Positions 25,973-34,935 of a stretch of 64,000 nt of DNA are shown piece after piece. The notes beneath the pieces were generated by a model, which did not search any database, was not told where the DNA came from, and was given only the letters and a program-made list of their open reading frames with translations. The stretch lies in NCBI GenBank assembly GCA_041674705.1, contig JBAYVF010000001.1, forward strand, positions 130,477 through 194,476. The letters run 5' to 3'. This stretch comes from Aquincolibacterium sp041674705 (GTDB lineage Bacteria > Omnitrophota > Omnitrophia > Omnitrophales > Aquincolibacteriaceae). Every line of letters starts with the position of its first letter. Positions within the stretch are counted from its first letter, which is position 1. Position numbers and translations under genes: made by a program.

Positions 25973-26094
25973 CCCCGTTAGAGATTGTCGCATCAGTATT
26001 TTATCGAAACGATTCGCAACAGAAGTGAGGAGATCATGGACACCATATTAAAAACAGACGGAAGCGCTGAAGGCGCTTCCTATCTCTAACGGGG
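25973..26094. repeat. Family B element with 13-bp terminal inverted repeats, copy B1
   Basis: CCCCGTTAGAGAT (25973-25985) and ATCTCTAACGGGG (26082-26094) are exact inverse complements. Inside, an extra hairpin GGAAGCG/CGCTTCC lies just before the right end. The right end GGGGTGA sits seven bases before the cysK ATG and forms its ribosome site. Confidence 0.8.
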
Positions 26095-26100
26095 TGAACT

Positions 26101-27024
26101 ATGAATATTTATTCAGACATTACAAAGACGGTGGGGGAAACGCCGCTTGTGCGTTTGAACCATCTGGTGAAGGGGCTCGAGGCCACGGTTTTAGTGAAAC
26201 TCGAGTCCAAGAATCCTCTCGGAAGCGTCAAGGACAGGATCGGCGTTGCCATGATCGAAACGGCCGAGAAAAAAGGTCTGCTTAAAAAAGGCGCGATCGT
26301 GGTGGAGCCGACGAGTGGAAATACCGGGATCGCCCTCGCGTTTGTTTGCGCGGCGAAAGGATACCGGCTGATCCTGACCATGCCGGATACCATGAGTGTG
26401 GAACGTCGCCAGCTTCTGAAGATCCTTGGCGCGGAACTTGTGCTGACCGAAGGGGCGAAGGGAATGCGGGGCGCGGTGGAAAAAGCCGAAGAGATCGTCA
26501 AGGCGACACCCGGCGCTTATATGCCGCAGCAATTCAACAATCCCGCGAATCCCGAGATCCACCGGGCGACCACGGCCGAAGAGATCTGGAAAGATACGAA
26601 CGGAACGGTCGATGTCTTTGTGGCAGGGGTCGGGACTGGAGGGACGCTGACCGGCGTCGGAGAAGTGCTGAAAGAAAGGAAACCTTCTGTTAGAATCGTA
26701 GCGGTCGAGCCCAAGGATTCGCCGGTGCTTTCGGGCGGTAAGCCGGGGCTTCACAAGATCCAGGGGATCGGTGCGGGATTTGTGCCGGGAGTTCTGGATA
26801 CCAAGGTTTACGACGAGATCCTGCAGGTCCGGCATGAGGACGCGGGCGAGACCGCCCGGCAGCTTGCCAAGCAGGAGGGGATCCTCGCCGGGATCTCGGC
26901 CGGCGCGAATGTTTGGGCTGCGCTCGAGATCGCAAAGCGAAAAGAATCTAAAGGGAAAACCATTGTGACCGTCATTTGTGATACAGGGGAAAGGTATCTT
27001 TCCACATGGCTTTTTCAGGAATAA
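26101..27024 (+). CDS. cysK: Cysteine synthase (O-acetylserine sulfhydrylase)
   Basis: 307 residues. PLP Lys44 in GSVKDRIG, the sulfide/substrate loop EPTSGNTGIALAF, VAGVGTGGTLTGVG (phosphate binding), GIGAGFVPGVLD and ISAGANVWAAL. It makes cysteine from O-acetylserine and sulfide. The Shine-Dalgarno sequence is supplied by the right end of the family B element. No serine acetyltransferase gene is in the window. Confidence 0.95.
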   Translation: MNIYSDITKTVGETPLVRLNHLVKGLEATVLVKLESKNPLGSVKDRIGVAMIETAEKKGLLKKGAIVVEPTSGNTGIALAFVCAAKGYRLILTMPDTMSVERRQLLKILGAELVLTEGAKGMRGAVEKAEEIVKATPGAYMPQQFNNPANPEIHRATTAEEIWKDTNGTVDVFVAGVGTGGTLTGVGEVLKERKPSVRIVAVEPKDSPVLSGGKPGLHKIQGIGAGFVPGVLDTKVYDEILQVRHEDAGETARQLAKQEGILAGISAGANVWAALEIAKRKESKGKTIVTVICDTGERYLSTWLFQE

Positions 27025-27043
27025 AACGCGGAGCACTGGAAGT

Positions 27044-28162
27044 ATGAAAAAAAGCATCGAACCGGTTGAGACAAAATATTTTACGTTCGCGGAAGCGGAA
27101 GAATTCAAACTGGAATCCGGGCGTACGCTCGGCCCCATCACGCTTGCCTATGAGACTTACGGTTCACTGAACGCGGACAAGTCGAACGCGATCCTGGTGA
27201 TGCACGCTTTTTCCGGAAATGCGCATGTCGCCGGCCCCGTGACCGGGGACCAGGATCCAGCCTGGTGGGATTTTATGGTTGGATCGGGCAAGGCGTTGGA
27301 TACGGATAAATATTTTGTGATCTGCATCAATGTGATCGGAGGCTGTAAAGGCAGCACCGGTCCGTCTTCGATCAGCCCCAAGACGGGGAAACCTTACGGG
27401 ATCGATTTTCCGCTTATCACGATCGGCGATATAGTTCGTTCGCAGAAAGTCCTGATCGACCATCTTGGCATTAAAAAACTTCTCGGCGTGATTGGCGGAT
27501 CCATGGGCGGGATGTTGGCGCTCCAGTGGGTCGCGTCTTTTCCGGAGGCTGTGGAATGTGTGATCCCGATCGCCGCCACACTCAAGCATTCGCCGCAGCA
27601 GATCGCCTTTAACGAAGTCGGCCGGCAGGCCATCATGGCAGATCCCGCCTGGAATGGCGGCAATTATTACGGCGGCACTTCGCCTGAAAAGGGACTTGCG
27701 GTCGCCCGCATGGTCGGGCATATCACCTACATGAGCAATAATTCCATGGAGGAGAAGTTTTCCAGGCGCCTTAAGGACGACAACACGGGATTCAAATTTT
27801 CCGCGGATTTTGAGGTGGAGGGCTATCTTCAGTATCGCGGGATGAGTTTTGTGAAGCGTTTTGACGCGAACACCTATCTCTATATCACCAAGGCCATGGA
27901 TTACTTCGATCTTTCGGATGCGAAATGGATCCCCGAAGGCGGGCTTCCGGGGGTCCGGTTCCTTGTGATCGCGTTCAAGTCCGATTGGCTTTATCCGTCC
28001 TCGCAATCGCAGGATATGGTGCGTCAGCTTCAGATGCGCCAGATCGACGCGACCTATTGCGAGATCGATGCGGGCTACGGTCATGATTCGTTCCTGATCG
28101 AGAGCGAAGCTGAGAAACAGTCGCATCTCATCAAGCATTTCCTCGCGAAGCGAAAGGGATAA
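27044..28162 (+). CDS. metX: Homoserine O-acetyltransferase
   Basis: 372 residues. Alpha/beta-hydrolase with GPITLAYETYG, nucleophile elbow GGSMGGM (Ser153), and C-terminal Asp (SDWLYP) and His (GYGHDSF). It makes O-acetylhomoserine for metY; members can use succinyl-CoA, so the acyl donor is inferred. It follows cysK by 19 bases and may be in the same unit. MetW, its usual partner, is 100 bases downstream. Confidence 0.93.
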   Translation: MKKSIEPVETKYFTFAEAEEFKLESGRTLGPITLAYETYGSLNADKSNAILVMHAFSGNAHVAGPVTGDQDPAWWDFMVGSGKALDTDKYFVICINVIGGCKGSTGPSSISPKTGKPYGIDFPLITIGDIVRSQKVLIDHLGIKKLLGVIGGSMGGMLALQWVASFPEAVECVIPIAATLKHSPQQIAFNEVGRQAIMADPAWNGGNYYGGTSPEKGLAVARMVGHITYMSNNSMEEKFSRRLKDDNTGFKFSADFEVEGYLQYRGMSFVKRFDANTYLYITKAMDYFDLSDAKWIPEGGLPGVRFLVIAFKSDWLYPSSQSQDMVRQLQMRQIDATYCEIDAGYGHDSFLIESEAEKQSHLIKHFLAKRKG

Positions 28163-28261
28163 CCTTTTTAAAACTCGGCTTTGAATTTAAAACGGGTTTT
28201 CATTAGGGTCCCTTGTTCTTTCCCTTGAAAAAAATCCAACAGAGGAATACTATCTCAACCT

Positions 28262-28855
28262 ATGAAATCAACAATTAAACGGCTCGACCATCAGGTGATC
28301 TGCGGGATCGTGGAGGAAGGCTCCAAAGTGCTGGACCTGGGCTGCGGGAACGGCGATCTTTTGCAACTTCTTGCCGAACGGCGAGGCGCGAAGGCTCAAG
28401 GCGTTGAGGTGAATAATGATGCCATCCACGCTTGTGTCGAAAAGGGGCTGAGCGTTTTCCATAGCGATATCGATAGCGGTCTTCCGTATTATCCCGACCA
28501 ATCCTTTGATTATGTGATCCTGAACCAGAGTTTGCAGGAAGCCAAGAAGGTCGAAGCCGTAATCTCCGAGGCTCTCCGGGTGGGGAAGAAGGCTATCATT
28601 GGCTTTCCTAATTTCGCGCATCTGGAGGCCCGTATCCTTATGTTTTTTGGCGGCCGGGCGCCCATCGTTTCGTCGCTCCCCTACGAGTGGTACAGTACGC
28701 CGAACCTGCGTTTTCTCTCCATCAAGGATTTCAAGGCCTTTTGCGCGGTCAAGGGTTACAAGATCCTGGCGTCGCATTTTCTTGACTCTCAGGGTCAGGT
28801 CCGCGTGCTTCCCAACCTTTTTGCCCAGAACGCCATTTTTGTTATCACGAAATAG
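28262..28855 (+). CDS. metW: MetW methyltransferase-like methionine protein
   Basis: 197 residues. SAM-type motif VLDLGCGNGDLLQLL near 23-37, VEVNNDAIHACVEKG, and the MetW hallmark LPYEWYSTPNLRFLSIKDF. MetW is usually paired with MetX, as here, and is thought to support acyl transfer. TTGAAA (28225) - 17 - TACTAT (28248) could be a promoter, but it would start transcription almost at the ATG, so I treat it as unproven. Confidence 0.92.
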   Translation: MKSTIKRLDHQVICGIVEEGSKVLDLGCGNGDLLQLLAERRGAKAQGVEVNNDAIHACVEKGLSVFHSDIDSGLPYYPDQSFDYVILNQSLQEAKKVEAVISEALRVGKKAIIGFPNFAHLEARILMFFGGRAPIVSSLPYEWYSTPNLRFLSIKDFKAFCAVKGYKILASHFLDSQGQVRVLPNLFAQNAIFVITK

Positions 28856-28879
28856 CCTCTTTTTTGATAAAGGAGAATC

Positions 28880-29242
28880 ATGACCTCACTGCCTTCAAAG
28901 AAACTCGAAATCTTCAAGAACCCGAATCCTAAACGGGATTATGATATTGAGATGGATTGTCCGGAATTCACGTGCCTTTGTCCCAAGACCGGCCAGCCGG
29001 ATTTCGCAACGATCCGTATTTGTTACGTGCCCGACGAATTCTGCGTGGAACTAAAAAGCCTGAAGCTCTATCTCTGGAGCTACCGGAATGAAGGCGCGTT
29101 CCATGAGGCGGTGACCAACAAGATCCTGGATGATCTCGTGAAGGCGGTGAAACCCCGTCACATGTCGATCGAAGCGGATTTTTTTGTGCGCGGCGGCATC
29201 CACACGGTCATTACGGCGGTTTATTCAAAAAAGAAGAAATAG
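28880..29242 (+). CDS. queF: NADPH-dependent preQ0 reductase
   Basis: 120 residues, matching the short (type I) QueF. The signature ELKSLKLYLWSYRNEGAFHE (near 53-72) and the catalytic Cys in FTCLCPKTGQPDF are present. It reduces 7-cyano-7-deazaguanine to preQ1 for queuosine in tRNA. AAAGGAG is seven bases upstream of ATG. Other queuosine genes are not in this window. Confidence 0.94.
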   Translation: MTSLPSKKLEIFKNPNPKRDYDIEMDCPEFTCLCPKTGQPDFATIRICYVPDEFCVELKSLKLYLWSYRNEGAFHEAVTNKILDDLVKAVKPRHMSIEADFFVRGGIHTVITAVYSKKKK

Positions 29243-29251
29243 TTAGGATAA

Positions 29252-29384
29252 GCACCAAGAATCAATTTCCAAATTCCAAGCAAGCACCAAACGCCAATCT
29301 TCAAAGTGTGTTTGGAATTTTTATTTTTGAGAAATGGAATTTGTTTGGTTCTTGGTTCTTGGTTCTTGGTTTTTGGAATTTTAA
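29252..29384. repeat. Family D inverted repeat with 7-base units (CCAAGAA type)
   Basis: The right arm is GGTTCTT three times then GGTTTTT and GGAATTT (near 29346-29380). The left arm (CACCAAGAATCAATTTCC, AAATTCC, AAGCAAGCACC) is its degenerate inverse complement. It lies between queF and tpx, and its last bases reach about 16 before the tpx start. Confidence 0.75.
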
Positions 29385-29400
29385 ATGGCAGGAGCGAGAT

Positions 29401-29922
29401 ATGAGCATCGTAGAACGTAAAGGTGTTGTCACATTCAAAGGTGGGCCCCTCACATTGATCGGGCCGGAGCTTAAGGCGGGGGACAAAGCCCCGGATTTTA
29501 AGTTGAGCGATGCGGGTTTAAAATCTGTGACCCTGGCGGATTCCAAGGGGAAGACGCGGCTTATCAGCGTGGTGCCTTCGATCGATACCCCGGTTTGCGA
29601 TCTTCAGACGAAACGATTCAATCAGGAGGCTTCCAAGCTTCCGGCTCATGTGGCCGTTATCACGGTCAGCATGGATCTTCCGTTCGCTCAAGCGCGCTGG
29701 TGCGGCCTTGCGAGCGCCGATAAAATTCAGATGCTTTCGGATTACAAGGAACACGCCTTCGGGCAGGCTTACGGCGTTCTCATCAAGGAGTTACAACTTC
29801 TCTCTCGCTCTGTTTTTGTGATCGGGCCGGACGACAAGGTGCAATATGCCGAATACGTCAAGGAGATCACCCAACAGCCCGATTATGAAAAAGTCCTCGG
29901 ATTTATCAAGGCCCGTGCCTAA
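29401..29922 (+). CDS. tpx: Thiol peroxidase, Tpx type
   Basis: 173 residues, atypical 2-Cys peroxiredoxin. Peroxidatic Cys66 in PSIDTPVCDLQTKRFN and resolving Cys101 in RWCGLAS. It reduces hydroperoxides with thioredoxin. The start is the ATG at 29401 (MSIVERKG); an upstream in-frame extension runs through the repeat and is not used. Confidence 0.95.
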   Translation: MSIVERKGVVTFKGGPLTLIGPELKAGDKAPDFKLSDAGLKSVTLADSKGKTRLISVVPSIDTPVCDLQTKRFNQEASKLPAHVAVITVSMDLPFAQARWCGLASADKIQMLSDYKEHAFGQAYGVLIKELQLLSRSVFVIGPDDKVQYAEYVKEITQQPDYEKVLGFIKARA

Positions 29923-30271
29923 ACGCTTCCTCCTTTTTATTCTCGTCTTCTTAGCAGCCTCCGCCTGTCTTTGCGCTGCGGAGCCGGTGATGAGAACGCT
30001 TTCCGCTCATGTGGTGAAGATCGCCGAAGACGGTTCAAGTCTTGACGTGGATTTCCGCCATCCCGCGACAGGAGAGGTCCACCGCATGACTTTTTATTTG
30101 GATCATGGGGCGGGCTTAAAGGAGACCGAGCAGCTCCGCGAGCTTCGCGCCGGGCAGGTCGTGAATATCGATTATATGGAAGGGGAAAAACATCGTCTTT
30201 TGATCCGTCGTATCGCGCGCGTCAAACTTTCCGGCCCGCCTGCGGGCCTTGAGAACTTCCGTGGTCTATAA
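29915..30271 (+). CDS. Exported small protein of unknown function
   Basis: 118 residues from GTG 29915 (ATG 29885 is also in frame). A hydrophobic export signal (LLFILVFLAASACLCAA) precedes about 90 residues with a beta-rich domain reading like an OB- or SH3-type fold (SAHVVKIAEDGSSLDVDF...VHRMTFYLD). It overlaps the tpx end and the next gene's start. Not recognised. Confidence 0.6.
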   Translation: MPKRFLLFILVFLAASACLCAAEPVMRTLSAHVVKIAEDGSSLDVDFRHPATGEVHRMTFYLDHGAGLKETEQLRELRAGQVVNIDYMEGEKHRLLIRRIARVKLSGPPAGLENFRGL

Positions 30272-31088
30272 ACGCGTTTTGCTGTCGTTCCTTGTTTTTC
30301 CGGCCTTTCTTTTCACCTTATCTTTTGCCTACGCCTATGAAAATGGAGAACCCGAAGATCCTACAGCGGTGCGGGATGTGATCGGCGAAGATCTTTCAGG
30401 GAAAACCGATGTGGAGCTTATCGGGATGGAACGGGAACTCAAGTCGAAACTGGGCATGGAGCCCGGGAACGCGGATCTTTTTTATCAGCTTTCGACGGTC
30501 TATGCCACACTTTTTGACCGGACGCGCAAACAAAAAGGAAATCAATCCCTGGAGTGGCTCGTGAAAAGCCGGGATGCGCTTGAAAAAGTTTTAATGATCC
30601 GTCCGGAGGACAAGGTCGCGCATTATAATCTCGGGGTCGTCTATAAACGGCTCGGGCAGATGGAACGCGCGCGCGAAGAGCTCAAGAAAGCGATCCGGCT
30701 TTGTGATCCGGCGACGGATGTTTACCTTCTGTGCTCGTCCTGGCTCCAGATCGGCTCGGTCTATGAGGAGCAGGGATTTTTTGAGGAGGCGAAGGAGGCT
30801 TATCTCAAGGCCCGGGAATTTGATTACGGAAATCCGGATATCCAGGAAGCCATTCGCGATGTGGATATCAAGCGGAAGACTCCGGAAAAGGGAGGCGGTT
30901 CCTCGTTCGGGATGCCTTCGATGGGAAGCGCCCTTTCCACGGACCCGCAGACCGCAGCGGCGATGGGGAAGGATCCGAACGCGCAGGATCAGGGGGGGAT
31001 CGCCCAGGCGCTCCCGGCTCTGGGTCAGGCACTCATGCAGAAATTCGGTGGCGGGGGCGGTGGAGAGGACACGAGTGGACAAAATTAG
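30249..31088 (+). CDS. Exported TPR protein
   Basis: 279 residues. A signal sequence (about 1-28), then three TPR-like repeats (about 85-190; HYNLGVVYKRLGQMERAREELKKAIRL is the clearest) and a Gly/Met-rich tail. It probably mediates protein contacts at or outside the membrane. TTG 30249 or GTG 30261 could start it; neither has a clear ribosome site. It overlaps the HAD gene by 14 bases. Confidence 0.7.
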   Translation: MRTSVVYKRVLLSFLVFPAFLFTLSFAYAYENGEPEDPTAVRDVIGEDLSGKTDVELIGMERELKSKLGMEPGNADLFYQLSTVYATLFDRTRKQKGNQSLEWLVKSRDALEKVLMIRPEDKVAHYNLGVVYKRLGQMERAREELKKAIRLCDPATDVYLLCSSWLQIGSVYEEQGFFEEAKEAYLKAREFDYGNPDIQEAIRDVDIKRKTPEKGGGSSFGMPSMGSALSTDPQTAAAMGKDPNAQDQGGIAQALPALGQALMQKFGGGGGGEDTSGQN

Positions 31089-31797
31089 TAAGATCCCTTC
31101 GGGTACAAAAGCGATCCTGCTGGATGCGGGAGGAACGCTCTTCCATCCGTTTCCGTCTGTGGGGTATCATTACAGCGAAGTAGCCGCGAAACATGGTTGT
31201 CAGGTGAGCGCCCAAGAAGTCGAGGTCGCGTTTCGCCGGGTCTGGAGCAAGCACGACGCGATCGGGGATCTCCGGAGCCAATCGGATGAAAAGATCGAGA
31301 AAGAATTCTGGCGTAAGATCGTGGCGGCGGTTTTCAAGGATTTCAAGGGGCTTAAAGCGTTCGATCCTTTTTTTGATGAGCTGCATACTCTTTTTGCTGA
31401 ACCCGGCGTTTGGAGGTTGTATCCTGAGGTGGAAGAAGTACTCCGCTCGTTTAAGGAGAAAAAGTTTATTATTGGGATGGTCTCGAACTGGGACAGCCGC
31501 CTTTTGAAATTATGCAAAGGCCTTGGGATCGACCGGTATTTTGATTTCAAAGTCATCTCGGCGGTGTTTGGCGCGGCCAAACCCAACCCGAAAATTTTTC
31601 AGGAAGCCGTCAGGCAAGCGAATGTGCGGGTCGATGAAGCTCTCCATATCGGGGATAGCCTGGAAGACGATATCCGCGGCGCGCACCTGGCCGGGATCAA
31701 ATCGATCTGGCTCGATCGCTCGGACCGTCACGCGACTTTAACAAAAGATCATCAGGATTTCGTGACCGTGATCCGCGATCTTCGAGAGTTACTTTAG
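31075..31797 (+). CDS. HAD-IA family hydrolase
   Basis: 240 residues from GTG 31075 (GGAGAGG upstream). Motif I LLDAGGTLF, motif II GMVSNWDSR, motif III Lys in GAAKPNPKIF, and motif IV HIGDSLEDDIRGA. The helical cap (about 20-110) fits the REG2/HDHD3-like group. The first Asp pair is D-x-G, so the general acid is replaced by Gly; this occurs in that subgroup. Substrate unknown. Confidence 0.85.
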   Translation: MDKISKIPSGTKAILLDAGGTLFHPFPSVGYHYSEVAAKHGCQVSAQEVEVAFRRVWSKHDAIGDLRSQSDEKIEKEFWRKIVAAVFKDFKGLKAFDPFFDELHTLFAEPGVWRLYPEVEEVLRSFKEKKFIIGMVSNWDSRLLKLCKGLGIDRYFDFKVISAVFGAAKPNPKIFQEAVRQANVRVDEALHIGDSLEDDIRGAHLAGIKSIWLDRSDRHATLTKDHQDFVTVIRDLRELL

Positions 31798-31802
31798 GAG
31801 CG

Positions 31803-32426
31803 ATGATGACAGAAAAAAAGAATATCCTTGTCTTAGACGTTGAAACGCAGAAATCGTTCAAGGAGATCGGAAAATCGAAGGCGATGAGCCTCTCGAAGCT
31901 CAAGGTCTCGGTGGTTTGCACTTACGATTATCTGACGGACACGTATGCGTCTTACGAAGAAAAGGATATGGTGAAATTCGAACAAAGGCTTCAGACCGCG
32001 GATCTCCTGATCGGGTTTAATATCCGGCGCTTCGATATGGCGGTGCTTCAGCCGTATCTTTTTAAGTCGGTCGACCAGTTCCCGGTGCTGGACCTTTTGG
32101 ATGATCCTGAAAAGGCCCGCGGGCACCGGGTCAGCTTGGATAGCGTGGCGCGCGCGACACTCAAGGAAGGGAAGTCCGGTGACGGGGCGGAAGCCTTGGT
32201 GCTTTTCAAGGAAGGCCGGATGGAGGAACTCAAGAAATATTGTCTGGACGACGTGCGCCTGACGAAGAATATTTATGAATATGGCTGCCGGGAAGGTAAA
32301 GTCTATTTTACTTCGACCTGGGATTTTAAAACGTACGAGATCCCGGTGAACTGGAAGCAGGCGACCGAAGAGTTTCTGAATAAAAAAGGCGCGCCCAAAA
32401 CGGATTTTCCAACAAGTCTGTTTTAA
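31803..32426 (+). CDS. DEDD-type ribonuclease H-like exonuclease
   Basis: 207 residues. Exonuclease motifs: LVLDVETQKSF (motif I, D and E), IGFNIRRFDMAVL (motif II), and YCLDDVRLTKNIYEYG (motif III). Such stand-alone proteins resemble YprB-type nucleases. DNA or RNA substrate cannot be told. Immediately follows the HAD gene. Confidence 0.78.
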   Translation: MMTEKKNILVLDVETQKSFKEIGKSKAMSLSKLKVSVVCTYDYLTDTYASYEEKDMVKFEQRLQTADLLIGFNIRRFDMAVLQPYLFKSVDQFPVLDLLDDPEKARGHRVSLDSVARATLKEGKSGDGAEALVLFKEGRMEELKKYCLDDVRLTKNIYEYGCREGKVYFTSTWDFKTYEIPVNWKQATEEFLNKKGAPKTDFPTSLF

Positions 32427-32434
32427 TGTGCGTG

Positions 32435-32480
32435 CCCTTTCAAGACCCGGTCTTCCGCGGAAGACCGGGTCTTTGAAGGG
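32435..32480. terminator. Perfect long hairpin after the exonuclease gene
   Basis: CCCTTTCAAGACCCGGTCTT pairs with AAGACCGGGTCTTTGAAGGG around a self-complementary CCGCGG centre, forming an uninterrupted stem. There is no T run, so it may act as a processing or Rho-assisted signal. Its core AAGACCCGGT recurs at 56965. Confidence 0.6.
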
Positions 32481-32508
32481 TTAGCGAAAGTCGGAGGATC
32501 TCTTGATA

Positions 32509-33720
32509 ATGACTGAAATCTCAAATTCGCCATTCATCTTCATCAGCGTATTTTTTCTGGGCCTCGGGCTCAATCTGACGCCGTGCGTCTATCCCATGCT
32601 CTCTATCACGATCTCGCTTTTCAAGGGTTCGGAGCATGAACCGCATGGCCGCGCGTTCGTGAAGGCCTTGGCGTATGTGCTCGGCATGGTGACCATGTAT
32701 AGTGTCCTCGGGCTCATGGCGGCGATGACGGGAAGTTTTTTTGGCGAGTGGCTCCGGAATTTTTGGGTGCAACTGGCGACAGGGATCCTGGTGATCGGCC
32801 TCGCATTCAGCATGCTCGGGCTTTATCAGTTCCGGCTTCCCGCATGGCTTGTGCCGTCCCATCGAGGAACGGCCGCAGGGGCTCTTCTCAGCTTTTTTGT
32901 TTCAGGACTTTTGGTCGGGATCGTTGCGGCGCCGTGTATGGGACCCGCTGTGTTGGGGCTTCTCGCCTTTGTGAGCGTGCAACAGAATATAATTTTCGGT
33001 TTTTCTCTGTTCTTTGTTATGGCGCTCGGTCTCGGGCTTCCGTATCTTGTGCTTGGAACTTATTCCGGGTTACTCGCGAAACTTCCAAAATCCGGGGCGT
33101 GGCTGGTTTGGTTCGAGCGGCTGATGGGCGTGGTGCTTTTGACATTCGGGGTCTTTTATGTCGCGATCGCTTTCAAGTGGCCGTTCGTACAATGGATCGT
33201 TCCGGGCGCGTTCGTAGCAGGCGGCCTTTATCTGGGGTGGATCGAACGCTCCGCACGGCTTGCAAAAAAGTTTTTTGCTTTTCAATGGATCCTGGGGACC
33301 CTTGCCGTTGCTCTTGGCCTTTTCTTTTTTTTCGCGCCGAAAGGCGGCATGGTGTGGGAAAAATATCACGCCGGTATTCTTGAGGAGGCCCGCGCCTCGG
33401 GGCAGCCGGTGATCCTTGATTTTTATGCGGACTGGTGTATTCCGTGCCACGAGCTCGATCAGTTCACGTATTCGGACCCTCGCGTAATCGCGATGCTGAC
33501 GGATTTCCGCAAGATCAAGGTGGATGCCACCTCCGAAGAGGAGGAAGAGACCCGTGACGCGATACGCCAGTTCGATGTCTTCGGTGTCCCGACGATCATT
33601 TTTCTAAATGAGAAAGGCCGGGAGATCCCCAGCCTTCGCATGAATGGTTTTGTTCCGCCTGAAGCATTGGTAAGCGCTGTTCGTGCTTCCGAATTGGGGA
33701 ATACGTCGGGGAGCGAATAA
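32509..33720 (+). CDS. DsbD-like thiol transporter (CcdA domain + thioredoxin domain)
   Basis: 403 residues. A CcdA/DsbD membrane core with eight segments and its two Cys in LNLTPCVYPM and VAAPCMGP is followed by a C-terminal thioredoxin domain with CIPC (ADWCIPCHELD, near 308-311). The N-terminal periplasmic DsbD-alpha domain is missing. It carries reducing power across the inner membrane. GGAGG at 32493-32497 serves ATG 32509; TTG 32503 is an alternative. Other exported thiol proteins here (10597, 60744) could be partners. Confidence 0.9.
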   Translation: MTEISNSPFIFISVFFLGLGLNLTPCVYPMLSITISLFKGSEHEPHGRAFVKALAYVLGMVTMYSVLGLMAAMTGSFFGEWLRNFWVQLATGILVIGLAFSMLGLYQFRLPAWLVPSHRGTAAGALLSFFVSGLLVGIVAAPCMGPAVLGLLAFVSVQQNIIFGFSLFFVMALGLGLPYLVLGTYSGLLAKLPKSGAWLVWFERLMGVVLLTFGVFYVAIAFKWPFVQWIVPGAFVAGGLYLGWIERSARLAKKFFAFQWILGTLAVALGLFFFFAPKGGMVWEKYHAGILEEARASGQPVILDFYADWCIPCHELDQFTYSDPRVIAMLTDFRKIKVDATSEEEEETRDAIRQFDVFGVPTIIFLNEKGREIPSLRMNGFVPPEALVSAVRASELGNTSGSE

Positions 33721-33729
33721 CATGGGCGT

Positions 33730-33757
33730 TTGCCGTTTCCCGGTTCTTTGATACAAT
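33730..33757 (+). promoter_or_regulatory. Promoter for the LptF/G gene
   Basis: TTGCCG (33730-33735), 16 bases, TACAAT (33752-33757). It begins right after the DsbD-like stop; the ATG is at 33800. Confidence 0.65.
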
Positions 33758-33799
33758 GCGTCAACTCATACATGCCAAACCTCTGAGAAACCGTTTAAA

Positions 33800-34900
33800 A
33801 TGAAAATTCTCCAGCGTTACGTTCTTAAAGAGCTGCTTTTGCCGTGCCTTCTTTGTTTCACGGTCCTGTGTTTTATCTTTATGGCCGCGAATTTGGTCAA
33901 GATGGCCGACATGATCATCGGGCGCGGCGTGCCGTTCACTCAGACCCTTTATATCCTCGTGCTCGTATTCCCGACCGCCGTGAGCTGGGCTGCGCCGATG
34001 AGCCTTCTGACGGGCGTTTTGATCGTATTCGGAAGTTTTTCCCAGCACAATGAATTCCGCGCCATGAAAGCCTCCGGGGTTCATCCCTTGAGATTCATGA
34101 TGCCCCCGCTGCTTCTGGGCCTCGCGCTTAGCATGCTGATGTTCGTTTTTAATGATCAGGTGGGGCCCGCGGCGAGATTTGAATTCCGCAAAGCGACCAA
34201 GAAAATGATCATGAAGCATCCCATGGCGCTGATCGAGCCGGGCCGTTTTGTGAAGATCAGCTCCAATATTCTTTTTCTCGCGAAACGGGTCGAAGGCGGC
34301 GAAATGAAGGATATCGTAGCGCACGAGGGCGTGGATTCTGAAAATCCCGTGAGAACGATCGTGGCGGAGAGAGGCAAGATCGTGATGGACTCGAATACCG
34401 GACAGCTCGAGGTCCAGCTTTTCAACGGGAGCGTCTCGGAGTCCCAGGACAAGGGAATCCAGTCCGTTCAGTTTACGACCTACAAGTTTCCGACGATGGA
34501 CGAAGACGATATCCGCAAGATGGGTAAAAAGAAAAAGGATATGAATCTGGCCGAACTCTTAGTAGAAATCACGGAGATCCTTTCGGGCCTTCCGGGGAAT
34601 GTCGACAAAAAGGATCTTCGCAGTCTTTGGGTTACTTTTCATCAAAGGATCGCTTTCTCATTCGCGTCCCTTGTGTTCATGTTCATTGGAATTCCGATCG
34701 CGGTGATCGTCAAGCGGGGAGAAGTGGTGATCAGTTTCGGGATCTCGATGGCGGCTATGGGGCTTTATTACATTCTCTTCGCGATCGCCCAAACCCTGGC
34801 GTCACGCGGGGGTTTGCCGCCCATGATCTGCCTCTGGCTTCCGAACATCGTTCTGATCGGAACCGGAATGTTTTTTCTTCGCAAAGCCATTCTTTCCTAG
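33800..34900 (+). CDS. LptF/LptG family permease
   Basis: 366 residues. Three N-terminal and three C-terminal membrane segments flank a periplasmic beta-jellyroll domain (about 135-260), the LptF/G layout. The opening MKILQRYVLKELLLPCLLC and the late FMFIGIPIAVIVKRGE region are characteristic. It belongs to the ABC machine that extracts LPS from the inner membrane. Only one of the usual two genes is here; LptF or LptG cannot be told. Supports a diderm envelope. Confidence 0.9.
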   Translation: MKILQRYVLKELLLPCLLCFTVLCFIFMAANLVKMADMIIGRGVPFTQTLYILVLVFPTAVSWAAPMSLLTGVLIVFGSFSQHNEFRAMKASGVHPLRFMMPPLLLGLALSMLMFVFNDQVGPAARFEFRKATKKMIMKHPMALIEPGRFVKISSNILFLAKRVEGGEMKDIVAHEGVDSENPVRTIVAERGKIVMDSNTGQLEVQLFNGSVSESQDKGIQSVQFTTYKFPTMDEDDIRKMGKKKKDMNLAELLVEITEILSGLPGNVDKKDLRSLWVTFHQRIAFSFASLVFMFIGIPIAVIVKRGEVVISFGISMAAMGLYYILFAIAQTLASRGGLPPMICLWLPNIVLIGTGMFFLRKAILS

Positions 34901-34935
34901 CACCGTCTTCTGTTTAATTTTACAGGGTAACAGCG

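Noticed and set aside
29308..29400. N-terminal extension of Tpx
   Set aside because: It translates the family D repeat (Trp/Phe-rich) and adds nothing found in Tpx.
30703..31074. N-terminal extension of the HAD hydrolase through the TPR gene
   Set aside because: It is Arg-rich shadow sequence. GTG 31075 with GGAGAGG gives a normal HAD length.
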